Assembly: GCA_026214975.1 (NCBI GenBank)
Contig: CM047808.1
Coordinates: 62,894,583-62,958,582, forward strand
DNA length: 64,000 nt
DNA from: Gentiana macrophylla
Lineage: Eukaryota > Streptophyta > Magnoliopsida > Gentianales > Gentianaceae
Direction of reading: 5' to 3'
Each line of letters begins with the position of its first letter. Positions within the stretch are counted from its first letter, which is position 1. Under the pieces are notes generated by a model. It worked only from the letters and a program-made list of their open reading frames with translations, did no database searches and was not told the origin of the DNA. This document shows, one piece after another, positions 34,958-47,432 of the stretch. Made by a program: the position numbers and the translations under genes.

Positions 34958-37020
34958 ATGGCGTCATCTTCTTCAATATCTCCCATAGAACGATTCTTTA
35001 AAAAAATCGATCATCACTGGATCATTTTTTAGGCCAAATCATTATATCTCTTTTTGTGATAATGATGTACAAGCCCATCGACTGGTTGATGGCTGTACAA
35101 ATTTAGGGCCGGGTTAATGACCTTCCTAAACCCCCCAATATATGCTATGATAACCTGATTGCATTTTGGAAAAATGCAAAGTTTGTGCCAAACACAAAGA
35201 AAAGTGACCACGACTGTATAAAAAGTTCACTCTTTAGAAAAGAAATGGTCATCACACCTGGTCTTCTCAACAGATTCCTACACCTGCCCATGATTGGTCC
35301 GGCAAATGTGAAGTTTGTGCAGGTTGACATCAACACCTTTTGTGCTGAGATAGCCAAAAGCCCCAAAAATAACAGCAAAACCTACAACCTACCCAGATCA
35401 GTACTCAAACTTCCATTTGCTAAATTTGCACCAGTTTTCACCAAGAACATTGAAAGGCAGAAAAGGATCAATGGAGAATTTGACCGAGTTATTGATCAAG
35501 TTAATGGCAATTATCTATCAAGGTATTCCATTTGGCTGGGCAACGTTTGTATTCGGCCAGAGAAAAGATCAAATCGAAGAAGAAGCGATCAGGCAAATAC
35601 AGCCCCAAACAAGGGTTTGCAGAAGAAAGGTGATTTCTGGGAATGGAAATCATATAGGTTCCCTCTTCAACACATGTTTGACTCATTAAAAGTGAAACCC
35701 ACAAATTAGCAGCCTCAACACAAGTCCAGGGTAATGTTTACCTACATCAAGGCATCTCTGAAACCCAAAACCACTGTCGGGACAAAAAGAAAAGAACCTG
35801 AAAGCAGCAGATCAGGAGTGGGACAAAGAACCAGATCCCAAAAGGCACAAGATAGCACTCCGGTGATAATTACCAGCAACTTGACCGAGACTGTGGTGAT
35901 CAGTGATGATATACAATAGAGGAAGAGAAACAAGAAGAAGTGACATATCTGGAAGAAGGTGAAGAGGGATACCACCTTACTTCATCTGATAAAGAAGAGA
36001 TTGAAGGTGAAGACAATGCTACTGACAGTGAGGCAGACACAGCTGAAATAGAGCCAGAGGAAGAAAAGCATCTTAAAGAAGACCAAGAAAAGATGGAGAT
36101 TTATGATGATGATCTGACAATTCATGAGGTCCTTCTCCGGAGCCTCAGCAAATTTGTCAAACAGCAAAGTGAGCCAGCTGATCAAAATCACTCTGCTGAA
36201 CTTGTCAACACCCCTACTATTGATCAAGGGGGAACACCAGCAGAAGGGATCAAGTCTCCAGCACATGGAGAAGAAAATATGTCATTCCAGAGGCAGGAAA
36301 AGTAAGCACTTCTCAGCAACCTCTATCTGACCCTGAGATTGCTGATGAACAAAAAGAAAAGATCGAGGAAGCAAAGGAAGAAGAAGAATAAGAGCAAGAA
36401 CAAGAGACAGCAGAAGAAAAAGAGAAAAATTATGATAATGAGAATGTTGAAGTGCCACCAGAGAAAATTGATCCAGAAAGACTTTTCAATCTGGATATTC
36501 AACCCTTGATTGTGGACATGGAAAAGAAGTATCACAGCAGGCAAAACATGAAAGCTGCTTTAAGGAGTGATGCAACCTCCTTCAATCACAAGCTTGATGC
36601 CCTCATCAGTCACATCAAGATTCAAGATGAGATCATGGAGAAACAGGGCAACTTGCTTTGCAAAGCAACACCTCATCCCCTACCATGTCCAGACCAATCT
36701 TGAGTTTCATGCTTACAAGATTGATAACAGTCTCAAACCATTCGTGGATACTCTAAATGCTCACTCATCAACTTAAACATCCGGATGAGGTTATGGAACT
36801 TTCTGGCCAGTAACTTGAGACCTTAATAAATTTAACTGAGGCCAACAACAAAATTCTGAATCTGAAGAAACAAATGCAACTCTTGAAGCACGATTTGGTG
36901 CGGCCAAAAATGGGGAAGGAAACTCAAAGCCTGAGAGCTCCAGTGGAAAGAAGGCAAGCCCAACTGACAAGGGCAGGGGCATCAAAGGCAAATGCATCAG
37001 GTTTGAAGAAAAGAAGTTGT
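34958..37020 (+). pseudogene. Element B env-like ORF, broken
   Basis: ATG at 34958 (MASSSSISPIERFFKKI). After early stops a long frame runs 35161-35709 with FWKNAKFVPNTKKSDHD, RKEMVITPGLLNRFLHLPMI and YLSRYSIWLGNV. A basic stretch (KRKEPESSRSGVGQRTRS, 35780-35840), a highly acidic part (35940-36420) and a helical tail (DIQPLIVDMEKKYHSRQNMK, 36490-36560) follow, ending near 37020 just before the PPT. The order (folded N-part, basic, acidic, coiled tail) is like element A's ORF, though sequence identity looks low. Function unknown. Confidence 0.68.
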
Positions 37021-37191
37021 AGTAGCCTTTTCTATATTTTCATTTACTGATAAAAATGCCTTTGAATAATTATGATGCAATACCTTATTGCCCTTAAATG
37101 GATGAATAAAATTATTGAGTTTTATTCCGGTGTTTATTATGAAATGTTTTGGTATACTTTTGTTCAGGCTTATGAGGGTTTTGGCATCATC

Positions 37192-37204
37192 AAAGGGGGG
37201 AAAT
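37192..37204 (+). other. Element B polypurine tract
   Basis: AAAGGGGGGAAAT immediately before the LTR start TGTTAGGAAC. Confidence 0.85.
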
Positions 37205-38626
37205 TGTTAGGAACATTTTATTATGTTTTGATGATGGCCATACTAGCTGTTATAGGAAGCCTGAAAATAAGTTAGAATTCTCTGTATAAGTCTTTATTTA
37301 GAGTCTGACATGTTGTATAAGTTGAGTCAGACAAGTATTGTACTAGTTGGTAGGACGGCAAAGTGAAACAGATATTCGGCAAAGTGAGGCCAGCCAAGTG
37401 CCAGCAGAGAAGCATGAAGACATATGGTCTGACTTATAACCAAGGAAGTCTTTGATGACCTTGGATAAGTCTAAGTTACATTCCAAGTAATGAAACTTAA
37501 TGTTTAAATATTGTGTACACTGATCTTACACAAATCAAGGATCAGTGAAGTATGAAGATTCTCCTAAAACAGAAACGAATGAAGGAAACAGTGAATCGGC
37601 AAAGTGAAGTAACTATCGGCTGAGTAATAACAAAGCAGTGAAGGAAGATCTAAGTGGCAAAGTCAAAAAGATCACTTAACCGTTCAGGGAACGGCCTAGT
37701 AAACTTTACTTGATCAGATTTTGAAATATGAAGAAGATTCAGAGGATCAAGCATTAAATGCACAATCAATTGAGGATCAATCAAGGATGATTTTACGATA
37801 AGCGTTTGAAGAAAAATCCTATCACTTTGAAATCAAGGAGGATTTAATTAAGGGGAATCAAGAATAAAATCAAGGATTATTTCCCTCATTAATGAAGGCA
37901 ACAGACGGAAATTCAAATCAAGGATTATCAAGGCTATAAATAGAAGGCTTTGACAGACAAGAAATATACACAAGAGAACGATCAAGTCTGAGAATTTACA
38001 GGCAGAAACTCAGTCAAATCAAAAAGCCTTCATCTGTGCTTAAAAAGGAATATCTAGTGATCAACTCAAAACTCAGAACTACAATTCCAACATCAAGCAT
38101 TGAGTCGATCAACAAGTTTTGTGAATCCAAATCACTTCAATCAAGCAAGCCAATCGAGATCAATGCGAGAAGGAGTTGTGTTTGTGATAGCTGCTGAAGG
38201 ATTTGTTCCCAAGGAGCAGTGAAAAAGACTGAGTCACTGAAGCTGTTGAAGTTAGGGAGTGATAGCCTTGAAGATTGTGAAACTTCTTTTGTCAAGGACA
38301 ATCAGGCTATTGTATCTGTGAAAATAATAGTGAAATTCCTCTAATCATCACAGGAGAAGAGTGGATTAAGGGATTTCACCACCCTGAACCACTATAAACC
38401 TTGTGTCAATTTACTTTAAGCAATTTACCTTACTACATTTATCTAATTGCTTAAATTATATCATATATCTGTGATTGCATAAACTACTTTGAAACAACAT
38501 ATTAAGAAGGGACTTATCCGCTGCCCAAAAGCTTTTAAATACAAGAAAAGTTTTGAAACTCCACTATATCACCCCTTTACCCCCCCGCCTCTCGACTATT
38601 GTTTTACCGCTTCTGCGGGACCAACA
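37205..38626 (+). repeat. Element B 3' LTR (about 1.42 kb)
   Basis: Starts TGTTAGGAAC after the PPT and probably ends GGGACCAACA at 38626, matching the end of element A's LTR. TATA box CTATAAATAG at 37934-37943. It contains the pyrimidine/C-rich CACCCCTTTACCCCCCC near its end. The right boundary is inferred from the shared terminal sequence. Confidence 0.75.
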
Positions 38627-39542
38627 CTTCAGTCGTTTACGGCTTTTGAATGTATATTTCCTTCGCTTTGATTTCCAAGCGTATTGATCCGCTTTATATT
38701 CTATTTCGCATTTGTTACGCTCGATGTTTGTATTTTGTTGAAAATATTCCATATTTTGAGTTGGTTGATTTGACCCATTGTACATATGTATGTGGACCCT
38801 TGTTTTTGGTGTGGTCGAGGTCATTAGTAACAATCAGCTCACTAAAAATAATTTGAACATAAAAATCTGACTTGCCTTAACCGGACTTGATTGAACTAGA
38901 GTGAAAAATTCCAATGTGTGGCCCCCTTGTTTCAAGCAAGATTGATGGGATTTCACAGCGAGCTTGAGTGAAATAGATGTCGAGGCCAAAAACTTGGTGC
39001 TTGGTTTGAAATTTCCGATGTGCGGCCCCTTTTTTTCAAGCGAGACTATTGATGGGCTTGATCGAAATAAATCCTGACCATGAGAATTTTGCTAAGCGTT
39101 CTAATATTTGCCTCTACGGCCCCTTTGTAGCCGAGCACAGCATTTGTTGTGAGAGAAGTTCTTAAGGTTGCTCTGCTGAGTGGCGGCGATGGTCCAAATG
39201 CATTTAATATGATGATTGCGTGCAATGGGTGACATGTCAGATGTAGAGGGCCCGACCTCTGATTGTCTAGGGTGTACCGGCAGCTTTTTCTGAACGTACA
39301 GTCGCTTTGATGACTGAGAAATCAATGCCGCATTGACCGCGGTTTTGATAAATGTAGAGCAATTAATGCTGCTTTTGAAATTCAAATTTGAACCGCCCGC
39401 GTGAACCCAACCATTCGATCATTTCAATCTCAACCGTACAGCCATTTATCCTCCTTTATTAAAGGAGGGGTCTCCACATTCTTTGTCATTCCTACAAATC
39501 CTAAATCCAGTAGCAAAAATATTCTTATTTTCTCTCTTTATC
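38627..39542 (-). mobile_element. Element D: 3' untranslated region with repeated PPT-like blocks
   Basis: Three blocks of the type GGCCCCCTTGTTTCAAGC on the plus strand (38917-38938, 39021-39045, 39117-39135) read as G-rich PPT-like tracts on the minus strand. Two more lie at 40526-40560 and 40616-40655. No coding frame is supported. The rest of this 3' end, and D's 3' LTR, should lie beyond the inserted element B, left of the window. Confidence 0.55.
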
Positions 39543-40298
39543 ATGTCTTCTCCTAACCCTAGCGTGTATCCTTTTTTTACCACAGCGTTTGTTACATGCC
39601 AATTTTTAGGGGTATTTTAACAGGAAACAGCATCTGGTGGAGAGGGGTTTAATTATGCGCTAGGTTGAAGAATGAGGCTACATGCTCTCTGTCGTTTTTC
39701 CCGGGTGGCGAAATTTTATTGCAGCACCAAGGGGCAGGTATAATCTCACTTTAGTGGGTGAGTTCTATTTGGTTCTGTCGGAGGCTGCTTCTATTGAGGG
39801 CACCACCTCAGTCTCTCTCTGGGGTGTTTCCGTTGCTTTTACTCTGATGGTCATTAATGAGTTTTTTCATCTCCCTAAGCTTGATCCCGTTACCAATTAT
39901 GAGTTAGCTTGGAAGCTTGACGATGAGGTGTCATATTATGCTCATAGGGCAGGCCCGTACCAGTACTTGTTCCCAGTGAATGGGATCCCGTTCCGGAGGG
40001 TATTGCCTCTGAGCTGTCTCAAGAAAATCAGGAATGGAAGCGGTTCATCAATACATGTGTCATCCCAACCGATGACTTTGATAAGATCACTGAAGAAGAG
40101 GCTATTATCCTTCATGCTATCATTACTCCGTAGGTGGGCATCAACTAGGGGATTATAATCCACAGCGAGGCCATCAACTTCACGACGACAATGGACCTTA
40201 GCCGCCCAACACCTTTTGCATGGTTGATTTCCAATCTCTGTACTAGCACTTCTGGGATGCCAATCTGCCCAACAGATGTGTATTTTAATGATGATTAG
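39543..40298 (+). pseudogene. Element D opposite-strand ORF, plant-transposon-type (VREFY-like) domain, broken
   Basis: ATG at 39543 (MSSPNPSVYPFF), with a stop and then a long frame at 39682 containing FPGWRNFIAAPRGRYNLTL, VGEFYLVLSEAAS, VSLWGVSVAFTLMVINEFFH and LAWKLDDEVSYYAHRAG. After a frame change near 39970 come WKRFINTCVIPTDDFDKI, TEEEAIILHAIITP and AWLISNLCTSTSGMPI, with a stop at 40296. This is the same domain pattern as the two Athila extra ORFs (PF20167-type, from memory). It runs opposite to D's gag-pol. Antisense extra ORFs are known in Tat-lineage elements. A pyrimidine-rich leader precedes it and may hold its own promoter. Confidence 0.7.
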
Positions 40299-40741
40299 CT
40301 ATTATGTGTTTCAGTGTCTTGTAGTTTTGTACTTTTCTAAACTCGCACTTCATAATGAATTTCTGCTTTGGCTTCTTGTGTGACTACTCGTTGTATTGTC
40401 TAGATTGAATTTGCATTTACCTAGCTTTTTCTTTGCTTTAATCCGTCTCAATCCGAATGATGAGTTCTCCATAAATATCTCACGCGGAGTCGAGTCCGTA
40501 GTTGAATTTTGAGTGGATCAAAGATTCCCACAAGCGGTCCCCTTATTTTGATTGAGGCTGGCAAGTTTTTGCGGTGAGGTTGAAAACAAATGACCTCCAT
40601 GATCCGATAATTGTTCAAAATTTTCCAACCGGGCCCCCTTGTTTCGGACAAGCATAGGGCTCTTGGCCTGTGAGCTTGTCGGAAACAAAGTGGTTGGGCA
40701 AAACTTTAATGAGATGAACGTAATACCAAAATGAACGTTTC
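40299..40741. other. Element D spacer between integrase and opposite-strand ORF
   Basis: Holds two PPT-like C-rich blocks (40526-40560, 40616-40655) and no supported ORF. Confidence 0.5.
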
Positions 40742-41870
40742 ATTCAAAACGATTTCCAACAGGAGTGGCTAAAACAAAATATGTAGTACTTTTTCAAGTT
40801 GTCGGCGTGCCATGGCCTGTTATACTCACAACCCTCTTTGTCTTTTAAATAATAAATGCCCTTCTTGATTACTCTAGACACTTGGAGTGGACCTTCCCAG
40901 TTCTCTGACAACTTCCCTTTAGTGGCCTTATGACCAATGGCTTCCCTTTTTTAATAGAACAAAGTTGCCAACTGAGAAGCAGTGGTCGCGAACCCACTTA
41001 CTATGGTGCCGCTTTCCGTCTTGTTTGCAATTAACCAAGCCCATAAGATCTTATTCTCTTTTCTTCGAACATGTCAAGGTCGAGTTATCTGGTCACCGAT
41101 TTTTGGTCTCGCTGAAGTGTGAGACTCGTAAACTTGGGAGCGTCATTTCAACTGATTCCATGGCCTCTGACCATAGGTCAGAGCAAATGGAGTCTCTCAT
41201 GTCATCATTTTTCGTGAGGTTTGAAGTGCCCACAAGGCCATGGGCAGATGATCTACCCATTTCCCGGATTTTTCAACCAAACTTTTCTTCAGCACTTTAA
41301 GGACTTGCTCGTTTGCATTTTCGGCCTGTCCGTTCCCTTAAGGGTAGCACACCGAAGTTTGTCAATGTTTCACATTGTGCTTTGAACAGAACTAAGTGAA
41401 TTCATCTTTAAATTGTGGCCCGTGGACCTTGAATCCGGTCCACACTTGATCGAGCAAGAAATAGATAATGTCTTTTGAATTAATCTTTGCCAAGGCCTTG
41501 GCCTCGGTCCATTTAGTGAATAATCCATGATGACAATGTATTCACACCCAGGTCCGATAAGATCGATTGCCCACATATCGAATGACCATGCTACGACGAC
41601 AACACTCTATTCGACTGAAGGTAGCCTCGTATGTCGGTAATGGCACTATCACAACTTCTCATATATTTACATGCATCTTGGCGAGCTCGGGCCAATAATA
41701 CCCACCAATAGAACTTTACGAGCGAGCATCGGCTTTCGGATGGCCCCACACATCCCTTCAGGCAATTCCATCAATATTCCTTTTACCTCTTCGGGCCACA
41801 CACATCGTAGCAAAGGCTTTGAAAAAGATCATCTATAGAGAATTCCATTTATGATAGTGTAACGAGTTGA
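40742..41870 (-). pseudogene. Element D integrase (Tat-lineage Gypsy, heavily broken)
   Basis: Minus strand, many frames. The zinc-domain remnant MELPEGMCG is near 41750-41780. MWAIDLIGPGCEYIVIMDYS (41517-41576) holds the first catalytic Asp. Then GFKVHGPQFKDEF and NGQAENANEQVLKVLKKSL (about 41290-41350, catalytic Glu region), and WVDHLPMALWALQTS. The C-terminal end ENWEGPLQVSRVIKKG ... WHADNLKKYY is near 40780-40905. The final motif is typical of Tat integrases. It is not functional as read. Confidence 0.75.
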
Positions 41871-42100
41871 TCTTTTTCTCAGAGCCTGAGCTTGTTTTGG
41901 ATCGGCGGGGTGGGTTCCATTTTCAATGTAAGTTGTGATCTCGTCGATTCAGCGGGGAGTCCCTGGTTGGATATCCATGATCTCGGTCCGATGGATTGCG
42001 GGCTCGGATTGGAATTCCACCATGATCGACGGTTCATTATTCATCCCGCTTCTATCAACTTAGACAAGTAGCCCGCTCTTTTATTTTCTTCCCGTCTTAT

Positions 42101-42730
42101 CTATTTGAATTTGTAGTAGTTGAAACATTTTTTCAATTTATGGACGAGTTCAAGGTACCTCTGTAGAGTTTCGCACTTAGTTGTGTTTGAACCAGTCACC
42201 TGGTAAACTACTAGTTGTGAATCACAAAAAATATCGACATTCTCCACATTCATTGCCTTTGCGAGCTCAAGGCCCACGATAACGGCTTCATACTCTGTTT
42301 GATTGTTCGATGCCGTGAAGTCAAATCTGAGAGCCTTTTTGATTTCTTCAAAAGTTCTTGATTCGAGAAATATGATCCCGACCCCACAACCATTCCGGTT
42401 CGCGGACCTATCGACATTTAGCTGCCAGTAGTAACTTAGTCTTTGTGGTGCAGTCATAGCTAAAGTGCTTGGTTGGTCGACATGGTGGGGACTAGGTTGT
42501 TTTTGGTTGGCCGACATGGTGCGGACTAGGTTGTTTTTGGGCCGCTCTTTCTTGAAGCTCGTTTTGACTACGAAATCTGCCAGGGTTTGGGTTTTGATAG
42601 CCTTCCTGGGCTCGTAGCGTATGTCAAATTCCATCAATTCGATGGCCCAGTGAAGCAATCGGCCTGAGAGATCTGGCTTGTGCAACACCTGCCTTAGTGG
42701 GCTGCTAGACAACATTACAATCGTATGCAA
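42101..42730 (-). pseudogene. Element D RNase H tail plus second, archaeal-type RNase H
   Basis: A 209-residue open frame. Its start (LHKPDLSGRLLHWAIELMEF, AIKTQTLADFVV) is the end of the ordinary RNase H region. From about 42430 down it encodes a second RNase H: YYWQLNVDRSANRNGCGVG (Asp), NNQTEYEAVIVGLELAKA (Glu), VDIFCDSQLVVYQVTG (Asp). A second RNase H of this kind is a hallmark of the Tat lineage of plant Gypsy elements. This domain is the best preserved part of D. Confidence 0.88.
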
Positions 42731-42739
42731 AGAAAATAA

Positions 42740-43998
42740 GCCCTTAGTTTTCGTGCAGTAATGACAACACAGTAGGCCAATTTCTCTATATTAAAATAGC
42801 GGCTCTACGGGACTGAGAGCTTTTAAAACATAGTAGATGGGAAGTTGGAGGGTGCCATCCTCCTTAACAAGTACAGTGGCTACAGCCCGGTCTGAGGCCG
42901 CCAATACAAAAAGAGTTCATCTCCTACACTCGGGCCGATTAATGTTTGGGCTTGCCAGATAGCTTTTGAGAACCTTGAAGGCTTGAGAGCACTCTTCAGT
43001 CCACAAGAATTTCTTATCTCCTTTCAGAATTTTGAAAAATGGTAGGCACTTGTCAGCAAATTTTGAGATGAATCTTCCCAATGCAATTATCCAACCGTTC
43101 AGGCTCGGTACTTCTCTGATACATGTGGGCTCTTTCATATTCAGTAGAGCCTGTATTTTCTTAGGATTTGCCTTAATCCCCATCTGGTTGACCATGAAGC
43201 CTAGAAATTTTCATGCCTGAACACCAAAAGTACACTTGGCTGGATTCAGCTTCATGGAATGTTTCTGGACATTACAGAAGGTTTCTTGCAGGTCCACGAC
43301 GTGATTGATGCGAACTGAATTTACAGCCATGGCGTCGATGTAAAGCCTCCATATTTTTCCCGATCTGGGAACCAAAAAATCTATTGACCAATCGCTGGTA
43401 AGCCGACCCCGCGTTCTTCAAACCGAAAGGCATTATTTCGTAATAGTACACCCCTCCGGCAGCCCTGAAGCCGTCATCTCTTTCTCGCTATCTACCATAT
43501 TCACCTGATGATAACCTGAGTACACGTCCAGGAAACTTAACATCTCAAAGCCAACGATTCTGTCAACCAATCTGTCGATTCCGGGCAGCTCATAGGGATC
43601 TTTAGGACAAGCTTTGTTCAGATTGGTAAAGTCGATGCACATTCGCCACTTCCCATTTTGTTTTTTACCCATCACGACATTAGCTAGCCAATAGGGTACT
43701 GGAGTTCCTTGATAATCCCGGCTTGAACCAGCTTATTGACTTCAAATTTTATGGCGATCTATTTTTCCATAGAAAAATGCCGAGCCCTTTTCTATATAGG
43801 CTTAAAGTTAGGGACGACATTAAGGTGGTGCAATGCAATTTCAGGCTCGACGCCTCTTATGTCAGTGACAACCCAAGTGAAGGCATCTAGATTTGCCTTA
43901 AGTAGTGATATCAAATTTTCCTTCTCTTGCTCATCCATCCTACCCCCAATCTTCATTTTTTGGTCTAGGTATGCTTCATTAATGACTACCTTGACCAA
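42740..43998 (-). pseudogene. Element D reverse transcriptase (Tat lineage, catalytic site damaged)
   Basis: Frames in order on the minus strand: ADIRGVEPEIALHHLNVVP (43792-43998); NGKWRMCIDFTNLNKACPKD and SFLDVYSGYHQVNMVDSEKE (43433-43675); GIKANPKKIQALLNMKEPT and LNGWIIALGRFISKFADKCL (42917-43195). The catalytic motif at 43331-43342 reads YIDA where active enzymes have Y(V/I)DD, so an essential Asp is Ala. GAC to GCC is not at a CAG/CTG site and looks like true decay. Confidence 0.82.
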
Positions 43999-44221
43999 CT
44001 CATCCTGAGCGGTGAAGTCCGGTTCATCTCTTACCTGTAGAGTGTCTCATATGACCATCTTGGGTCCAATCTTGTCAATCACAGGTTGGCCTAAACCTTC
44101 TTCATTTCTTTATTTTCTCAATCCGTTTACTTGATCTGAGCCTTCCATACTGCTGACCTCATTTACCGCATTTATCCGGCCCGAGCATGACATGGCTCCA
44201 AAATCTTTGATTCTGGGCTTC

Positions 44222-44903
44222 TTATACTGGCCCAAGGTCAGATAATCGGTTCGGTATGTGGTAATATGATCGAGCAGGAGATGAGGTCAATTGACGGCCA
44301 TCCCGATACCTCTGTCGATGTAAAAACTTGACCTGCAGTGCGAAGACCAAAACAACCATCTGAAACTTTCTAACTACAGGGATCCCTAAGATCGCCTTGT
44401 AGTGGGAATGCAAGTCGACCACAAGAAAGCTTACCTTTTCAATTTGGGTTGGCTCAAAATCTCTGATCTCAACATCCAGATTGATCACGCCAATAAATTT
44501 AATTTTCATTAAAGAATCCTTCAAGCATTCCAAAGTATGGCCTAATCCTCAATTTCCTGTAGCCGATCTGTTGTAGCGTCTCCAAATAAATGATGTCTCG
44601 GCCAGCTCCGGTATCTATCAAAACTCTGCTTACCCTGAGGTTGTTGATCCCGACCTGAATCACAATAAGTAGCTTCATTGCCTCTAGTAGGCCTGCTAGT
44701 TCGCTTCGCGTAAAGGTTATGGCATGTTCCGACTCGCCTAAAATTATGGGTTTATCATAACTACTGATGTTCATAGAAATGATCTGATCTTTGAGCTGAT
44801 TGTTCGTGGGAAACTCCTCAATAATCACTCTGGTCTCATTTGCATACTTGTAGGGCTGCCTGTCATTTCTGTTGGCCCCGCCATTCTTCTTGAACTTATC
44901 CAA
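44222..44903 (-). pseudogene. Element D aspartic protease region
   Basis: Frame 44499-44903 has ARSELAGLLEAMKLL-like text and the active site VLIDTGAGRDIIYLETL (about 44580-44630). Frame 44222-44533 continues with VSFLVVDLHSHYKAILGIP, the usual 'Y-AILG-P' end of Tat proteases. The two frames overlap, indicating one frameshift near 44510. Confidence 0.78.
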
Positions 44904-44909
44904 CGAGCC

Positions 44910-46233
44910 TTATTTGATCATCTTATCGATTATTCTCCTTAAGGTGATGCACTCATCTGTTATGTGGCCGTGGTCCTCTTGGAAATCACAATACTTTGTC
45001 TGGTCACGAAGCTTTGGATCGGCCCTCATGGGCCTAGGTTTCTTTATACGATCATGGATCTCAAATAGAATCTGTAAGGGTTTTGTGTTCAAGTGGATGA
45101 ATTCTTTCTCGTTGAATTAGACAGGTTTTTTGACTTCGCGGTAATCTTTCTTCCCGTGATCTTCTCTCCGATCCTCCCTGTGAACCTCCTTGCAATCCTG
45201 GCTATGATCGTTCCTTGTTTTTCCTTTCCATAAGTGTGGGGTGTCGCCTCATTCAATCCATATTTTCGGGCATGGTCTAGCAAGTCACGTAGGCTTTTCG
45301 GAGGGTTTATGGAGAAGTGTGTCTTTATAGGACCTTTAGCAATTCCAGTGATGAAACTCAGTTTGACCTCGGAATCCGAGATATTCTTTGTCTGATCGTA
45401 CACCCGCATGATCGGTTATAGTAACTTTTGTTCGACTCGTTTTCCCCTTAGCGGATGTCGTATAGGTCCTCAATCAATTTCTTTGGCCTATCCACCATTT
45501 CAAACTCTGCTAAAAACTTGTTTTTCAAATCATTCTAATTCTGAATTGATCCTTTAGCTAGACATTGGATCCATGATGCAGCCCTCTCCTGCATACTGCC
45601 TACTAGGGCTATGCACCAGGTGGAATTGTTGTTAGTTGCAAGTATTATCCGGCACTCGAACGAAGTTATCCACTCATACGGACAAGTTGTCCCCTGGTAG
45701 TAATGATACTACGGATAGGTGACTTATTCCGAGGGCAGCGAGCTCAAAATATGCTTAGAGAGTATGTTAATTCTTGAGGTCAATTGGCCGTGTCTGATGG
45801 CGTTGACCTCTGTAACTCCTCAATTTGCCTCTATGTTTTTTCGAGTTGGTAATCTGTGGCGGGCACGATAGCTGTCTTATCACATCCTCAGAGTTGGCAA
45901 AGTACACTGATTCAACTTCCTTCATTTTATGATTTCGTGGGTGTCACGGTTGTCCCGGCCTTCGCGGCACAGTGCAACATTCCTTTTGGAGGTGAAAGGG
46001 CCTAGCCTCTGGTGAACCATTCTTTTTTCAGCATGGCCTAATGAATGCATTTCAGGTGCCTTCTTGCGGCCCTTAGCACCTAATGAACGCATGCTTTCCT
46101 CAATTTTGATGTGTTGAGTTTTCCCTGACTGATATTTCTGCGGTGCCCCAGTGTGTGGACCGTCACCTACCTTAGGTGGTGGCAGGATTGGTTTGGGAGG
46201 CAAAACTTTGGAAATGAGGACTTCGTTGGCCAA
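44910..46233 (-). pseudogene. Element D gag (Tat lineage, broken)
   Basis: N-terminal linker (45922-46233, MANEVLISKVLPPKPILPPP) is followed by the gag core in shifted frames: RAASWIQCLAKGSIQN, DLKNKFLAEFEMVDRPKKLI (about 45470-45610). Then TKNISDSEVKLSFITGIAKG (45350-45400) and the Tat-type Cys/His cluster KYCDFQEDHGHITDECITLR (44930-44995). Frames break about every 100-300 bp. It would form the particle shell. Confidence 0.8.
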
Positions 46234-47412
46234 GAATGGGTTTTCGATGTAGTTAGCATAATTCTGGGCAGCTATCGCTTCAAGGTCCTAAACGTTAGGT
46301 ATATTTTCCGGAACTACCCCTCGACTATGTTGCAACCTTAAGGTGCCGATGGGGGACTTCTCACAGGCATGTTTAGTTCGAGCAGGCTCTAAGGTCGCAG
46401 TGACCTCTCTAGATTTAGCCCTCTGATTTATGATCCGTTTAGCGTCAATGGGCCTCAGCCTCTCTTCCTGTTGAGACGGATCCCAGTTTGCGGTGGGATT
46501 TCAAACATGTCCGCCATATTACCTACACGTGGTGGGTCCTGATTGGTTACTTTTCTTGGAGTGGGGGGTACTAGTTATGCGTCTTTGCTCCCTGCCATGT
46601 GTCACAACCTGATTCATTTTCAGGGTTAGAATCAAAGAAGTACTCTGACAAGCAGCCAACAGTCTTCTGACACTCACCAACCTTGTACTATCAGATTTTC
46701 AGGCGGCTGGCTCAGAATTTTGTTGAAAGAGACATTTCCGGCGAGCAGAGGGGCGGTCCGGCATACGGAATATCAGAAATTCAATAACGACTGGGACGAA
46801 TCAACTGGGAAGTCCAAGAATATACCAATTTTTTATGATTCCGACGTATTATAACCCAGAACTCAGCTAAATTTCTAGAATATGCAAACAACAAACCCAG
46901 AATAGGCTAAAATTTTGAGTACAGCCCTAGAAAATATCGAAGCTAACTTGTTGCTTATACTCAAAATGGAAAAACCACCAAAGCTTCGTTCTTAACATGC
47001 AAGTGTTGACAGCGGTGATTTCTCAAGTGCAAAATCAAAAAATCATGTATCATTTCTTGTTCCAATATACGAACAGCTCAAAACACAAATACTGTCTTCA
47101 ATATATATTTCCCGGCCAGGAAAAATGAGTAAAAGGACTCCGGCTAGTTTCTTGATCAAAGTAATGAGAGTGGTGATGATTCAAACACAAACTCGTTACT
47201 TCTGAGCAAGATCCGAGGAGTTTACCTTGTGTTTGGGATTGGTAGCGGGATTGAGATTAAGATTTCTACTGAGCTGAATGAGAGCTGAGAGCATCTGATG
47301 AGGAATCCATGAAGGAGCCTGGGGAAGACGTTGGAGGTCTTCCTGGAGCCGCCGTCAAAGTGCTGAACAGCGGAGGTGTCGTACACCGGCGATGAACTGA
47401 GAGCTTGATGAT
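46234..47412 (-). other. Element D 5' leader between primer site and gag
   Basis: About 1.2 kb with no convincing ORF longer than 100 residues. It is untranslated leader by position. The part near 47222-47412 (minus) is TC-rich, as expected just after the primer site. Confidence 0.55.
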
Positions 47413-47430
47413 TTTCCGGTAACGGAGCCA
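47413..47430 (-). other. Element D primer-binding site (tRNA-Asp-like)
   Basis: The minus strand reads TGGCTCCGTTACCGGAAA two bases after the LTR end, matching the Athila/Tat tRNA-Asp site TGGCGCCGTTGCCGGGGA with four mismatches. Confidence 0.6.
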
Positions 47431-47432
47431 AC

